From Varroa destructor (taxonomy: Eukaryota; Arthropoda; Arachnida; Mesostigmata; Varroidae): 64,000 nt of DNA. The notes beneath the pieces are model-generated. The model ran no database searches, had not been told where the DNA came from, and was given only the letters and a program-made list of their open reading frames with translations. The stretch spans positions 1,439,936-1,503,935 of the forward strand of contig NW_019211454.1 in NCBI RefSeq assembly GCF_002443255.2, read 5' to 3'. A program made the translations under genes and the position numbers. The number at the start of each line of letters is the position of its first letter. Position 1 is the first letter of the stretch. This document shows, piece by piece, positions 12,301 to 25,215 of the stretch.

Positions 12301-14977
12301 CATATCATCGCCTAGCCAGCGTTGGGTCGCATCCGCTCGTTGACGCGTTCGTGCATTAAACTGATTGTGATCGATCTACAGTAGCGATCCTGCAACGATT
12401 CCCAAGCAGCTGTTGCCGAAACGACAAGCAATGAGAAACGGACATGCTAGCAACTTATAATTACTAGAACTTAACTATTATATTTGTGCGTATACTTGCC
12501 CTTTGCGGCTATCAAAGCTGGTGCTTAGTTTCTTTCAAATTATCCCTTTATGCTTTACAGAGTCAAAGATATTTGTTGTAATTGATATAATATATAGTAA
12601 TGTCTCAGATGTTTGTCTAGAAAAACTGATCGCTACTTAATCGAAAGTGCTGCAGAAGGGTTAGCGAAGCTCTTTATTTATTGCTCTAAGCCGAAATGAT
12701 TATTGCCCTCGATTTACTTGTCCTTTGACCATTCTAAAAATATCTGCGTGTCAAATACTATGGAATATGGTGGTCCAAGGGTCGAAAGTGCTAATGAAAC
12801 AGCTGGATGACTTACCTCTTCTTTCCGCAAAAATTGATTTGAATACGATGGCTTCAGTATAGAATGCCCTTGCCCTCTTCCTCTCCCTCCAAAAATACGG
12901 CTTTTGTTTTTAGTTCTTTTCACTTGGGGAGCAGTTTCCTTTCTTCTCGAATCGATAAGTACGTTCCCATCTGCGGTTTTGGGCAGGACATCTTTCTAAG
13001 CATTCGATACCATTCGGTCTATACTTAAATTACCGCTGTGAGCTTTTCAGATATTGTATTAGAAAAAGAACTAGGACATTAGCTAAGCGCTGGAAACGCG
13101 TAGTAAATTTTCCAAGCTATCAACACAGATATGTTTGGAACGCCTCATAAACCTCAATCCGTTGCATCACAAGGCATCCCGCTCAGAGCTATTTAAGTTG
13201 CCTCAGTCGTTCTTGTCGATGTTGTTATTGTTATGTGGTCCCTGACTGATATCAACCTCTTCGAACAGATTCAGTTCTTTATCGCTTGAAGTTTATTTGA
13301 ATCGTTACTAGATTCTGGCAAACTACAACGGTATCTACCGCGAAGCTGGCTGTGAAAAAAGATGCCTTTTTTTCCGGTAAACATATCTTTCACATAGTAA
13401 TAGAAGAGGTATCAGTTGAAAAACGTCGCCGCTTGTTGCAACTAATTGTAAAGCAAAAAGTTTCACATTTGTGTACGTATTCAATTCTTTACGCGTACTT
13501 TATGTACGTTCTATAACACAACTTTCTCATCAGGTAATTTACATTACATGTACGCGTGCTATGTATAAGTAGAACATTTTCGTGCATTATTACAAATAAC
13601 GCCCATTTTTTTTTCTTTCTTTTTTTTTTATCATAACTAGCTAGGCTTTTGCGCTCCGAAATCAAATTAAATATATTTAGTTTCATGTCTAGTAAAGCTA
13701 TTCGGCATTACTTTCTACGTCCGGATCCCTGCGCGAAAAAAAAATTCGCTTCCGCTGGGTTTTGAACCTAAACTAGTTCACATGTGGCTTCGTATTAGAT
13801 CTGCACATACATATAGGAGTCGTTTTAATTTTCCGTATATCCATCCGATTGAGATCTATTGAATAGATCTGCTAAATATTGCAGATTCGCTTTGTACAGC
13901 AGCTGTCGCCATTCAATACGCCGTACGACTCACAACTAATCTAGGTAATCGAGTCTAGCAAATGATATCTCGGCCGTCCAAAATGACTGTAGTTTCGGTC
14001 TGTATGTGCCGCCAAGGCTACTGTTTGGTGCTTTACGGTATCCACCCTACGACAGAGGCGCTGGTACCGAGGATCATTCTTGTGTTGCCCAATACAAAGA
14101 TAAGCTATCCCCAACCTACGTAAATTGTTCATTGTATTTTTTCTTAGCCAGACCAAGTCCCTGTTGTTTTAAATATGTTTTCTTTTTCAAGTAAACAATG
14201 TTACTAGTCTAAGCTTCGCGCGGTCAAGGACGAGTACACGCACTCATGCTAGGTGATAGGTAAGATAAATTGTTGTCTGTGGCGGTTAGCTTCCCGTATA
14301 GACAGCGCGAACAATTCGCACGCCTTGAAGAAGTTGAATCAGACCCGAGAATCACCGTGTTATGCCGCGACATCAGTATATGATCCTCCCTAGTCACCAC
14401 AATCGAGTCTCTGCGCGAGGTTCTGGTTGAAATATGAATAGATCGATCAGGGGGGTGGCTACTTTTTTGTGTTACAAGTGTTCTGGTACAAAGCTAGTCG
14501 AACCAATCGATGTCATCTACAGTCCAAAAGATATAACATTATTGGCAAGCTAGTTGGGTCCTTTACACCGAACAACTCAAGTCATTGGAACAGCATCCTC
14601 AAGATCACTTGTTTTATTGCAGCAACAGTTATGTAGTCATTGTATGATTTGTAACTATGGAAACTTATACGCATCGTGAAATATTGCTACAGTCCTGTAT
14701 AATAGTATCTCTTCTTTGAACGAGCACAGCCATTTACTGTGATAGAGTCACCATAGGGTTTGCAACTTTTTTGCAAGCATCATTTAGGCTTGTGTGTGAC
14801 AGGAGGCTTTAAACGAGAAAAAGAAACAGGGATGAGGAGATCGTCCGAGAGTCGGCGTGTGCGGATGAAAGAGAAGCAGAAGTAGAATGGAAAGGGGAAT
14901 CGCAAAAGCAAGGAACGTTACGAGAGAGAAGAGCGCATTAAAGGGGTTTCCGTCGAACAAGCATATGAGAGCACCCC

Positions 14978-14990
14978 GGGGGGGGGGGGG
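14978..14990 (+). repeat. Poly-G run
   Basis: Thirteen consecutive G residues preceded by CCCC, giving a small G/C homopolymer tract in an otherwise A/G-rich neighbourhood. Its length is likely to vary between individuals and to be error-prone in sequencing. Confidence 0.9.
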
Positions 14991-17900
14991 AGGCTACACG
15001 CACTACTGCAGCGGTGAAGTGATTAAGGCAAATGCCTGTTGTGACGGGGTCTTCCTGAGCTTCTTTTACTTCTTAAGAAAAGCACGCTTTGTGAAAGCAA
15101 ACGAAAATGGCAGCTGACCCGGACGTTTGTGTACTGAACTAAAAAAGAACAGGAACGCGGAAGGTAGACAAATGGATTCACTCCTGTACGTCAGAGACTA
15201 GTGAATGCTACCGACTGCCCTATTATTTGCCTGTGTGAGTGGCTTCATGTTAACAGCGATGGTCTAAAAACTAAATTAAAACCTTGATTGCAGTACTCTC
15301 TTTCCGCCACTCTTACGCAGTTTGCTAGTAAGTTTGTTCATCAATAGCGGCGCTGCTGATCGCTGGGGCTGCTTTCTTGATGGGTCGGCGCCGAAACGAA
15401 AGGGCCAGGTCAGGTTGTGCTCAAGGTGGAAAGGATGAGTTTAAAAATAATTGACGCGTCTTCGCAGAATGACAAGCCGCTTTCTGCTCTTGTAATTCTG
15501 CACTTTACTCAAGTGAACTAGCCAAAAAGCTATATCATAGTTGAGGTTGCTTCACATCGGATACTTTGTTTACAATTACCAGAACTAAGCCCAACGGCGA
15601 GATGATATAACTTAGATATTGTGCATACGTATACGGACTGTATCATTTAATATAATTACTACAGCATAAATTTTCGTTTCGGCCTATATATATGCTGGCT
15701 GACCTATTATTATGCATGGTAATATTTTTTATCATAATTATATGTTCAGTGATTGCTGCTAAAATTTTTTTAATTACAAGCAATTCAAGAATTTTATTGA
15801 AAATGGCACACTATAAATACAGGAAAACGAGGACAGTGTGAACGCCGAGCGCTTCTTATGACACAAATATCAACTATTATTATTAATTCCATTATTATTA
15901 AATAAAATGATGAGAGTTTAGTGCTGAACGTTTTCTTCTGGATAGTGCATTATATATCACTTAAAAAATCGTTTTACAAAGCCCTGTATAAACAGAATGT
16001 GGCCATCATCGCTGGTGAACGCCGATACATGCATCTATTGCTCGAGTTCACGCTTGTACCAGATGTGCATGCAAAAAGAATTTTGTCTCGTATAGCAACA
16101 ATTTCACGAGCTTGTAAGAAGTATTATGTGTAGGACAAACAGAACTGGAGCCTTCTTAGGAAACCTTTTACATGATTTTCATACTGCTATTCGCTAAAAG
16201 ATGATTGTGTCTTGTAACTGGTTAAGTTAACTGTAGTTTCCAGTTTGTATCCCATCAAATATAGCGTTCATGCAGCTTAATCACACGTCCTATAGATAGA
16301 TACCGCCCCAGCTGAGGGCACCTATGCTGCATACCTTTTTCTAAGATAGAAGAACAGCTAAGCAAGCCTATTCAGTAGTCACTGAACGGCCCATAGTCGA
16401 CTCATATCTCGCAGACGAGATAACTTGTGCTAAATATGAAAGGGTCAATGACACCCTCGTCTCCGCCAAATGTACAAGTACTGTGATGTGATGGGGCAAG
16501 TAGTAACCCCAAGTGAAAGCAGGCAATAGTATCAGCACCAGGGTAAATTAAATCAATCGGATATTGGACAGCTTCCGCTAATGAATCTCACTCTGGCACA
16601 ACTGAGGCAATCTATGAAGGAAAGTAGCATACATGATTGACGCATATTGGTAATCGAGGATGGCGCAAACCCCAAGAGTAACCCTAGTAGAGGCGTTGAC
16701 GAAGCTACCAGTGCCACCACTCACCGAACCACTCTGGCACCATCCTCGACCCAGAATTAAATACACATTGTAAAATTGAAATTTCAAGTTTTCTATCTGG
16801 GGTTGTGCTAACATTGCATCAAACGGCTAACTTCAAGCAGGAAACATAAATATTTACACATCTTAAGATTCTATAGTCCACGATTCATAAACATACCTTA
16901 CCTAAGATTTGTAAGAATCCTTTATAATGAGTTGATCTTTCCACATTTGGTATTACGGATCATCCCCTTATAGAGATAGGGCTTCAAACTTGGAGACACT
17001 AGAAATACGTTGAGTAGTCATTTTATAAATTCGGATTGCAATTACAGAAATATGACTTTAGTGTTTTTTTACATCTGTTGCGTTTACAGATTGGCATAAT
17101 AAAACTACGACGGCCGGCATTACACATTTGCCTAATAACAAGCTGGTAGGGTAAAATTTTGTATCGATAAAAATGTCCCTGAGTCTCCATAGTACTCCTG
17201 AGTATTCCATATTCACATTCATATTTTGTTCTAGTGTTTTTAATATAAACAAACAATGGCATGGTTTATGTAATATGTTATGCGATCTATCAGTTTGGTT
17301 TTATTCCTTGCCTACGTACAGCAAATTTCCCCATATACCGCATTGATTCACAATCTAAGGCCAAGTGCTAACAACGAACTAGTAGTAGCTAGGACAAAAA
17401 AATGATGACATGGCATATCATGTAGGTATTCGATGAGTAAGGTACACGTCTCGATAAACTAAATAGGTCCTTCATTTAAAAAGCAATAATTAATCCGTGT
17501 ATGGTTTACTTATCTCCGATCCACATATTAATAATAAAATGAGATTGTATGAATATTGTTATCGTTCCATAAATTGACGGTTTATTTAAGTTATTATATA
17601 TATCTTTTTTCTTTCTTCGATATATATATGTATAAGGTGTTGCACACAGATCCCTTTGAAATTAGACAACTATTAAACTAGAGGGACTAGAATGATGATT
17701 CTTCAATATGTGTGCAAGGTTTTCTTTATGACTTCTCGAAGTAAACCGACAATGGAGTACGTAAATTGTTTTAGTTGAAAAATGAAAACTTCCATAACCA
17801 CACCGATTTCGATCGGGAAAATAAGCAGACTAAAAGCAACGTTGGATATTCCTTTGGTAATCCAGGAAGTAACTGAGGCCTAACGGTGACGTCTGGCGCT

Positions 17901-19475
17901 GCCGTCAAGTAACTAGGTCCCGCGCCGCGTTTCGATTGCCGTGCTAACGGCGTATAGGTACCTCGAGCAACTTGAAGGAGCGGGCTGCATTCATTGTTCC
18001 ATTTTCGGCAAGTATCTTATGGCAGCAGACTCCCGTGATATACCATCACTTCATATCCATATATTCACCGAAGTCGATTGATCTTCAGGGCGACGCCCTT
18101 ATTTCGCTTGCCTCCACTCTCCGGTTGGCGGCAGAGATGGAATCACGCTTCATCTATGATGATCGTATGCTTCAAATGGGATAAAAATCTAAGGTTTCAC
18201 AAATCGGGTGTGGGATACATCACACGCATTTCCGACTGGTCCTGAATCTACTTACGTAATAGACATTTCTACTCACATTCTCCAGTTTCACTATCTGGTT
18301 ACGATTCTTACATGTAAGATGTTAGTTTTGGCTGACATAGCTTTTAAATTCCAAGCTTTGCTTGCGTGAAAAGTTCTCTCGACCACAGCGGTGCTATCTG
18401 GTCTCTTGGGGCTCCGACATTGGGTCGCCTTTTCAGCACGTTGGTCTTCAACGCTCCAGTCTCCATTACGAAAAGGTTTGCGTCATTCACGTAGTGTTTC
18501 CTTGATATCTGATTAATTTTCTGAGCGCTCTGATTTTCCAAGGACACGAAGCGACTAAAAAGTGCTTCCTTTTTGTCCCGGAGTAAGCTCAACCAGTTTT
18601 TACTCACAAGTTTTTAGAAGACTAGAATACTTACCAGCAGTAATTCATCGGCTAGCGTTGTTCGAGGGCTATTCAGTTCAGAGTCCGCCGAATTCACTTA
18701 TGACATCTTAATGTAAACAGGATAGGGCATTCAAATTTAAATGACCTTTATTTAGACATACAGGCCCCAAGGCCGCGTTAGTCTGAAGAGAGTGAAATCA
18801 ACCAAAACTTAAATGCGAATCTCACGTAACAAAACCATCATACAGCAACAACAAAATCAACACAAGTTACCGATAGCGATATCTAATAAATATTAATATC
18901 TCCGGGTGTAGTGTGCTGTGCAATGGAGAAGGCGTGACAAGGAGTTCAAAATACATTTGCTTGTATGGTCCACGTGGTAGTTGGTTCTCACTCAACTGGT
19001 TGAGCTAGCAGCCTTTTATATGTCGTTCTCACAGGACACCTTGGAGGCCGGCAGCGGCAAAGATGATATGTACTTTGGTTCATGCTGGGTATGTACATTA
19101 ATTTGTGCATCAAATATTTTGGTACTTTATGCTTACTAAAAACACTTTCTACGGGAACGGACTTCGACAAATTAAAGGCAGTCCGATACCATATTTAAAC
19201 GTTGAGACGAAGCTTTATGCCAAGCCACAATAGCAGAAACCAGACGAAAGTCGATGTTCTCTCTAGATCAAGCCAAGAAACTTACCATGGCAGAAAACGC
19301 GTTGTTTTGAAGTATGGCCAATTTTTCCACACGGATTTTTCCACAAATATTAGTACTAACTTCCTTTTCTGCCTGTAGTCTGCAGTCTGCGTTATAGCTA
19401 ATATTTTGCGTATTTTTTTTTGAAAAATTCGAGCAAGACTTCCATAGAGCGAATGAAAATATTATGAATAGGGTC

Positions 19476-19508
19476 CCGAGTTAAAAGACTCGGAAATTTA
19501 TAAATTTC
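19476..19508. repeat. Stem-loop joined to a perfect 16-bp palindrome
   Basis: CCGAGT (19476-19481) pairs with ACTCGG (19488-19493) across a 6-base loop. The last base of that stem is also the first base of the perfect palindrome GAAATTTATAAATTTC at 19493-19508. The structure is visible directly in the sequence; no function is evident, and no open frame or T tract suggests a terminator. Confidence 0.65.
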
Positions 19509-20823
19509 TTTTCGAAACATTGTCCCTTTTTGGACTTTTTAGTTCTTTTCAGCTCCTATGATTTTAGGATCTTTGGCTTTCTATTGATTCAAAATTTAAT
19601 TCCACTAGGATTTTCCTTACGTAATATATTGGAGTGCCACTTGTACGGCTTTACACTCACGACATTGCTTGATGTACGGTTATCACTAATAAGTTATCTG
19701 CGTATTAAGGAACAAATATTTTGAAAAGAACAAGTTTATGGTTTAATCTTTACAACTGAAAACCGTGACGAATATTGATTATATAGAGTAAACATAACAA
19801 CTAAGAATGACTTAAAATAAAGAAATCTATTAATTTTATTAGGGTATGCCTGTTATATATAGTTGCATCACACAGTTAGATTCGTTCATAGTTTGGGTAT
19901 CTCCTGTCACTGAAACAATTGTGTAAAATTCAAGAAACATTTAATCTATAATTTCGGTTTCGTGCCGCAGCTCTGATCAACTGGAGCCTAATTTTTAAGA
20001 TACCTCATCCAAGAAAGATTGGTGTTCGGTCTGAAAGCGGGCAGGAAGATTTTTATCAACGATATACTCTTGCGTCATAATGAAAGCGTACAAGCGCTTT
20101 ATTCCGTTGAATGTAAAATTTGCCATCTTCTCCGAAGTCCTTCAAAATGACTGGTACAATAGATTAATATTTATTTGCAGTAAATTCGAGAGATTACCAC
20201 TGGTAACTTGACTGTCAAAAAAGAATAGTCCGATCAGTCCTGCACGAAACATACCGCACTACATCGTTTTTGCACAACGCGTAAACTTACAATTGCCCAG
20301 TAAGTGCAATTAAGTCGATTAATTTTGCCATTTAATTTAGCTGTAGCTGTAATTCCTTAAATAATTTTTTGCAAAAACTTGTATACATTTTTCCAAATAA
20401 CGTTCGTAAAATTCGGTTCTTCGTTCATCATCTTTATTGGAACGTCATAAACTAATTCGCCGATGTCAAGTTCACGACCTGGTTCGGTTGCCGCAATGTT
20501 TGAGATGTTTTGGAATAACTCTACTGTACTCTTGCTTGGCTCGTGAGATTTATTGATGTTTTTGGAGGTACGAACACCCTAATCAAGTCCATCCGTTTCA
20601 AACTTATCTTTTATCCGATTAATTGTAAGTCGGTGGCCCTGCGATATTCTCTTTGTATTTCTGCAATATTTTTATACTTCCAATAGCGTTTCAAGATTTA
20701 ACTTTCTTGTTCAAAAATGAATCTTAGTCTACTCATTATTTCCAATGAATTACACTCTAAAACGAAAAAAAAAAACAACTTAGAAAGCTATAACCGTTTC
20801 ACAGTAAATACTTTTTAGAAATC

Positions 20824-20826
<3 letters not shown>

Positions 20827-20876
<50 letters not shown>
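20827..20876. repeat. (TA)n microsatellite, 50 bp
   Basis: Twenty-five uninterrupted TA units in AT-rich DNA. The purity suggests a recent, length-variable array. Confidence 0.97.
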
Positions 20877-20877
<1 letters not shown>

Positions 20878-23046
20878 CTTCCGCATGCATGTTATATGGT
20901 TGTTACAAAAAAGTGTAAATACTGTTTCTGCTTTAGGTAATTTATTATTACTATTATTATTTTTAAATGCTTGTAACTCTTGAGGCAACGGAGATTAGGA
21001 CGAAGAAGATAGAAACTAAGCAATGTACTGGAAGAAGGTCTAAGTACAAAAATGAAAACACAAAATGTATCAACAAGTTTATATATAATCTCAATATCGT
21101 AGTAACGAGCACTGAGACAGTCGGTTAATGTTCATCTAAAAGAGCGTTGCGGGCAAGCCTTTATTATTTACGATTACGATACGGCAAATACGATTAGGAA
21201 TCCAATAGATTTGTCGCTGAAGATTGTCATCACACTATGATGCATAGTTTAAATTGCGCGCCACAAGTTGTTGTCGACAGCGGTCCTTCTTAATGCCGCC
21301 AAAGGAGCATTTCGGAAAACAAAGGGTCCTAAAATGACATATTGATTATTTTAAAATTTTATATAAATTTATAAGGAGAAGTCATGGGTGGACTTGATCT
21401 TTTCTTCTGTGACGGGGAACTGAATGCAAAAATATATGCAGGACAACTCCAGTGTTCAGATTTGCCATTTACAGTTTTCATCACAAAGTTTGTTCCACCA
21501 AAGGTAGTAATAATTAAAAAAAAAAAAAGTAATAATCAAAACAGTAATGTATATTATATCCCTTTTAAGAATAAGACGAGGTTTATAAGTTTGTTGAGCC
21601 CGTATAAGAACTGGCACGTGCAGGATTAAATTGGCTGCAGTATTTGATAATGTTAATTTGTATATTTCTGCTTTATCGTGTTCGCAAATACATTATGGAC
21701 GTATCTAATAGTAGAGGCAAATATGTACGTTTAAGAGAAAAGAGGGACCCGTACTTTACTGAAGTCAGTGGAACTATATTCCATAAAATCGTATCTGATA
21801 TAATGTGAAGTGACCGCGGACATAAACCCTTTGTCATGTAGCCTTAACTTTTCTCATGGTCGGAACCGCTGCCCGTGAGTACTACTTCAGGCCGGCTTCC
21901 AATATGAAACGAAGCCTGCTTTAAGTTTATAAAGCCTCTTTATTAGCCGTTTTATATACATAGGAGCGCTATCTCATTAGCTGTCCTATTTGACTGTAAA
22001 CTATTATCGTTCGACTGCTGTTATTTCGGTCTGTCCCTAAGGCTCATATCATTTTTAGAAGATTATTACTCATTATAAAGAGCAGCTGTCAAGCAAGTCG
22101 ACGTATTGCTACGCTACTCGCGTTAGTGCCCGCTTTTCTATACGCCGATACATTACTATTATTACATGTCTTGTGATTCTGACATTATTGCTAGTACACA
22201 GAAAATACTGAAACTTCCTAGTGGAACACTGCTAACCTTCAAGGTTGTAACGTTACCGTTCTCCATTCAACAACAGCTCCTATACGTCTTTGCGGAAAAT
22301 CACCAAGCCAGCGAATTACATTGGACCTCGAAAACACTTCGATTAAGCGGTCTGGGCAAAACATGGTAACCAGCTCAATAGGTTGGTCGCATTTTCTTCA
22401 CAGAACTGCACCGTCCTGTCTGCTCGAGCCCTGGCTACAACTCGACTACGCTTATGCTAGATTCGCGGCTCCGCTATAGACATGTTTTGGTTCAAACGGC
22501 CCTAACCAGCCGTCCTCTCTCGATCCAGCAAAGGATTCGTTGAGATAGATTATTGAATTAACAGAGTTTGTAATGGCTTACGATCACCTATTTGATAATT
22601 ATCTATTGTTTCAGGCACAATGAGACAATGGTCATGCTTGAGACATGTCTATACTAACGACGGTGACAATTTAGGCACAGTACAAACGTGATATATAGTA
22701 GCATATTTAATTAGCAAATGCATCCTGCGTTGGGAAAGCTGTGTGTTCCCTAGAGGAAGGACCAGCCCACACAGCATTAAACCTGTTTTCACTTTCTACA
22801 ATTCTATAGTAGAACAGATAATCAACTAAACCAGCTCTATAGAGAAAGTATTTATCTAGATTAACTTTGCCTTGAATATGGCTAACGTACTGTATACAGT
22901 CATAACAACAGATGGAAGTTTCTCCGCTGATGTATTGATACAATATTTCGAACACAATTATTACTTACTTTCTATACTTATAAAGAAGTATCATTACACA
23001 TGACTGCTGGCTCTTCCAGTTAGAAATTTGGTAGCTCAAGATGAAC
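20877..23046. other. Gene-free AT-rich stretch
   Basis: No gene is supported. Open frames of 60-82 codons occur on both strands, but none is recognisable or flanked by convincing splice sites. Nothing else notable is seen. Confidence 0.6.
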
Positions 23047-23260
23047 TGCTACTGCTACTACTACTACTACTATCACTACTACTACTAACTACTACTACTA
23101 ACTACTACTACTACTACCACTACCACTACCACTACTAACTACTACTACTACTACTAACTACTACTACCACTACCACTACCACTACTACTACTACTACCAC
23201 TACCACTACTACTACCACTACCACTACTACTACCACTACTACTAGTAGTACTACTACTAC
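23047..23260. repeat. Compound ACT/ACC trinucleotide microsatellite, about 214 bp
   Basis: The array is built from CTA, with blocks of CCA variant units (ACTACCACTACC) and several single-base phase shifts where CTAACT interrupts the triplet register. The composite block of ACT units, ACC-ACT alternation and CTAACT recurs more than once, suggesting block duplication inside the array. Near the 3' end the orientation flips at TACTACTAGTAGTA, a perfect palindrome. The phase shifts and stops in all frames argue against a coding repeat. Confidence 0.95.
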
Positions 23261-25215
23261 GAATAACGCCATGTTATGTTAGTAGATACATCAGTAGCTA
23301 GTTTTAATCAGATCTGTTCTGTAGCGTGGTATATTGAACAGCTGGTCAAATCGACATAAATCCAACGTAAATATTCCTTATCGAGAACACTCAATGTAGC
23401 GTGAGAACATTGAATATAAAATATTTCGATAAACTTTAGTACTGTAGTAGACTGGATGGACTACCTAGATGCTTTCATTCATTCTGAGTTGACTTTCTTC
23501 GAATACCTTCACTGTCAACAAGGTGTATTAGTAGCAGTTCCATGTCCAATCAAACTACCAAGTCAGACCTGATCTTCCTAACCTGATGCGTTCAGACTTG
23601 ATCATTTATATAGCTGGCTTAAAGAAAATGATCCATACTCAAAATTGGCTCTAAGAACGACAAATGGATTTTTTATAACAATATTTATAGGAACTAAAAG
23701 ATTAAGCTTAAGGATAGTTCGTGAAGCTTGATTGGACCTGAAAAAGACAACGCATCATTTTTGAAACACATTCCATTCGTCGAGGAGGGGTAAAAAAAAA
23801 TTGGCAAAATAAGAGAGAGCACACGCATTTTATTGTAGACGATATTCCAACTTAAAAATGTTGGTCAGCCTCAAACGACAGTTCCTTTGAGTCCGATACA
23901 CGGCCTAGAGCTTAGTCTATCGGATTAGAACTTGTCGGATCCATGCAGAATATCTCGAAGGACGAGCAATTCGGGACAAAAAACGAAAGTCTGAAGGTAG
24001 GCCTATTAATAAATGCGTTCCTGGTCAACGTAAAATCCGTTTTTTGTTTCAATAAAAATGAACAGCTGCACAAATCTAAGGAAATTATTTTGCGTAAGAG
24101 GAGTACCTTTTAAACTTAAGTGACATTCGAAGCAAGCGGAGAGCTGAAGTTTCCTTCTACCTAACATATTTTTAGCTTGATTTTACTCGTATAGATACTA
24201 TAATTCGTGCCGGTCTTCAGCAATGTTTTCGTTCTTAACTAACAAAAGGTATAGGTGATTACCTAAGAACAATAGACTTTATTCTAATAATAATCATTAT
24301 CATTGTTATTAAATCCTAGGTCATCGTTGCTCTGATTGTCTCCATTAGAATCAGGTGAAGCATACCGCGCTTGTGGCATATTTCCACTACTATTTGAAAT
24401 TGGTTTCAGCATACACACTTTAAACATGACAGCTCAAACAATGAATCGGGCGAGTTTAATTTTTACATATTTTTAAAAATTTTCTCGGAGAAAATAAAAA
24501 AAATTCTTTTGGGTATACTGTCTATACCATTGATTGCTGTTAGTTAGTTAAAGATAGTGAACAACTATAATGTTTGCTAAAAGCCTCTGGGCCGTGTTTC
24601 TTGCTACAAGCTTTGTTGTACGGTGGCATCCAATAGATAGAGGGGATATACCTTACAGCTCCGACAGGAATAGATAAAGTGTAATTAGAAAGGCGTCAAT
24701 CATGAAACCTAATGGCAAAATTTCAAATGATGTAAAATCTGTATCAATTGCACAAGGGCGCTAGGGTTTTTCTAAGTTATAATATGAAATCAGGTCTGCG
24801 GACACTCCTCCGGATATGAAGAGCTATAACGTAACAGCTGCCCGTGACAAGCGACGGCCTATCGAAAGCACCTGGTAGTTTGCTCGGATCTAACATAACG
24901 AGTTCGGTAAGTTCGATACCAAGGGCGTGGTATTATTATCAGTATTAGAAGCCTCTGTTGCGTTTATTAGTTTCAAGATTGAGTCGGCAAAAGGCTAATA
25001 ACATGGTTAACGCTTGTATAGCTATAAATCGATAAGCGCCGGCTGCAGAGCTATGTACGGTACCGTTTATAGAAAAATATGTTACTCTAGAATAAATATA
25101 GGCCTCCGTATATGCGAGCACAGGACGAGTAGTTGTAGAGTGCTTATTCCTGCTGAATAATAACAAAGTATATGTCGGTCCGGTTAGACTTAAACAGTTC
25201 CGTGACAATACATGA
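23261..25215. other. Gene-free stretch upstream of a LINE relic
   Basis: No gene is supported. The 3' part, from about 24.8 kb, is somewhat GC-richer and may contain further decayed sequence of the LINE that becomes recognisable at about 25.22 kb, but I could not match any endonuclease or early reverse transcriptase motif there. No tandem repeats are seen. Confidence 0.5.

Larger units (their letters stand above)
9311..20826. other. Gene-free stretch, mostly AT-rich
   Basis: No gene or recognisable mobile element is seen. The first kilobase (to about 10.3 kb) is GC-richer and contains a 167-codon open frame on the minus strand (9296-9799). That frame has no domain that I recognise, and a competing open frame overlaps it on the + strand. 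The rest is AT-rich, with a 13-base G run at 14978-14990 and a small stem-loop and palindrome pair near 19.48 kb. A few long A or T runs are present, but no tandem array. Confidence 0.6.

Noticed and set aside
13738..13830. TGGGTTTTGAACCTAA, similar to the complement of a tRNA T-arm
   Set aside because: I could not build an acceptor stem, D-arm or anticodon arm around it in either orientation.
23047..23260. Array considered as CRISPR or a coding repeat
   Set aside because: It is a simple trinucleotide microsatellite with phase slips. There are no unique spacers and no sustained open frame.
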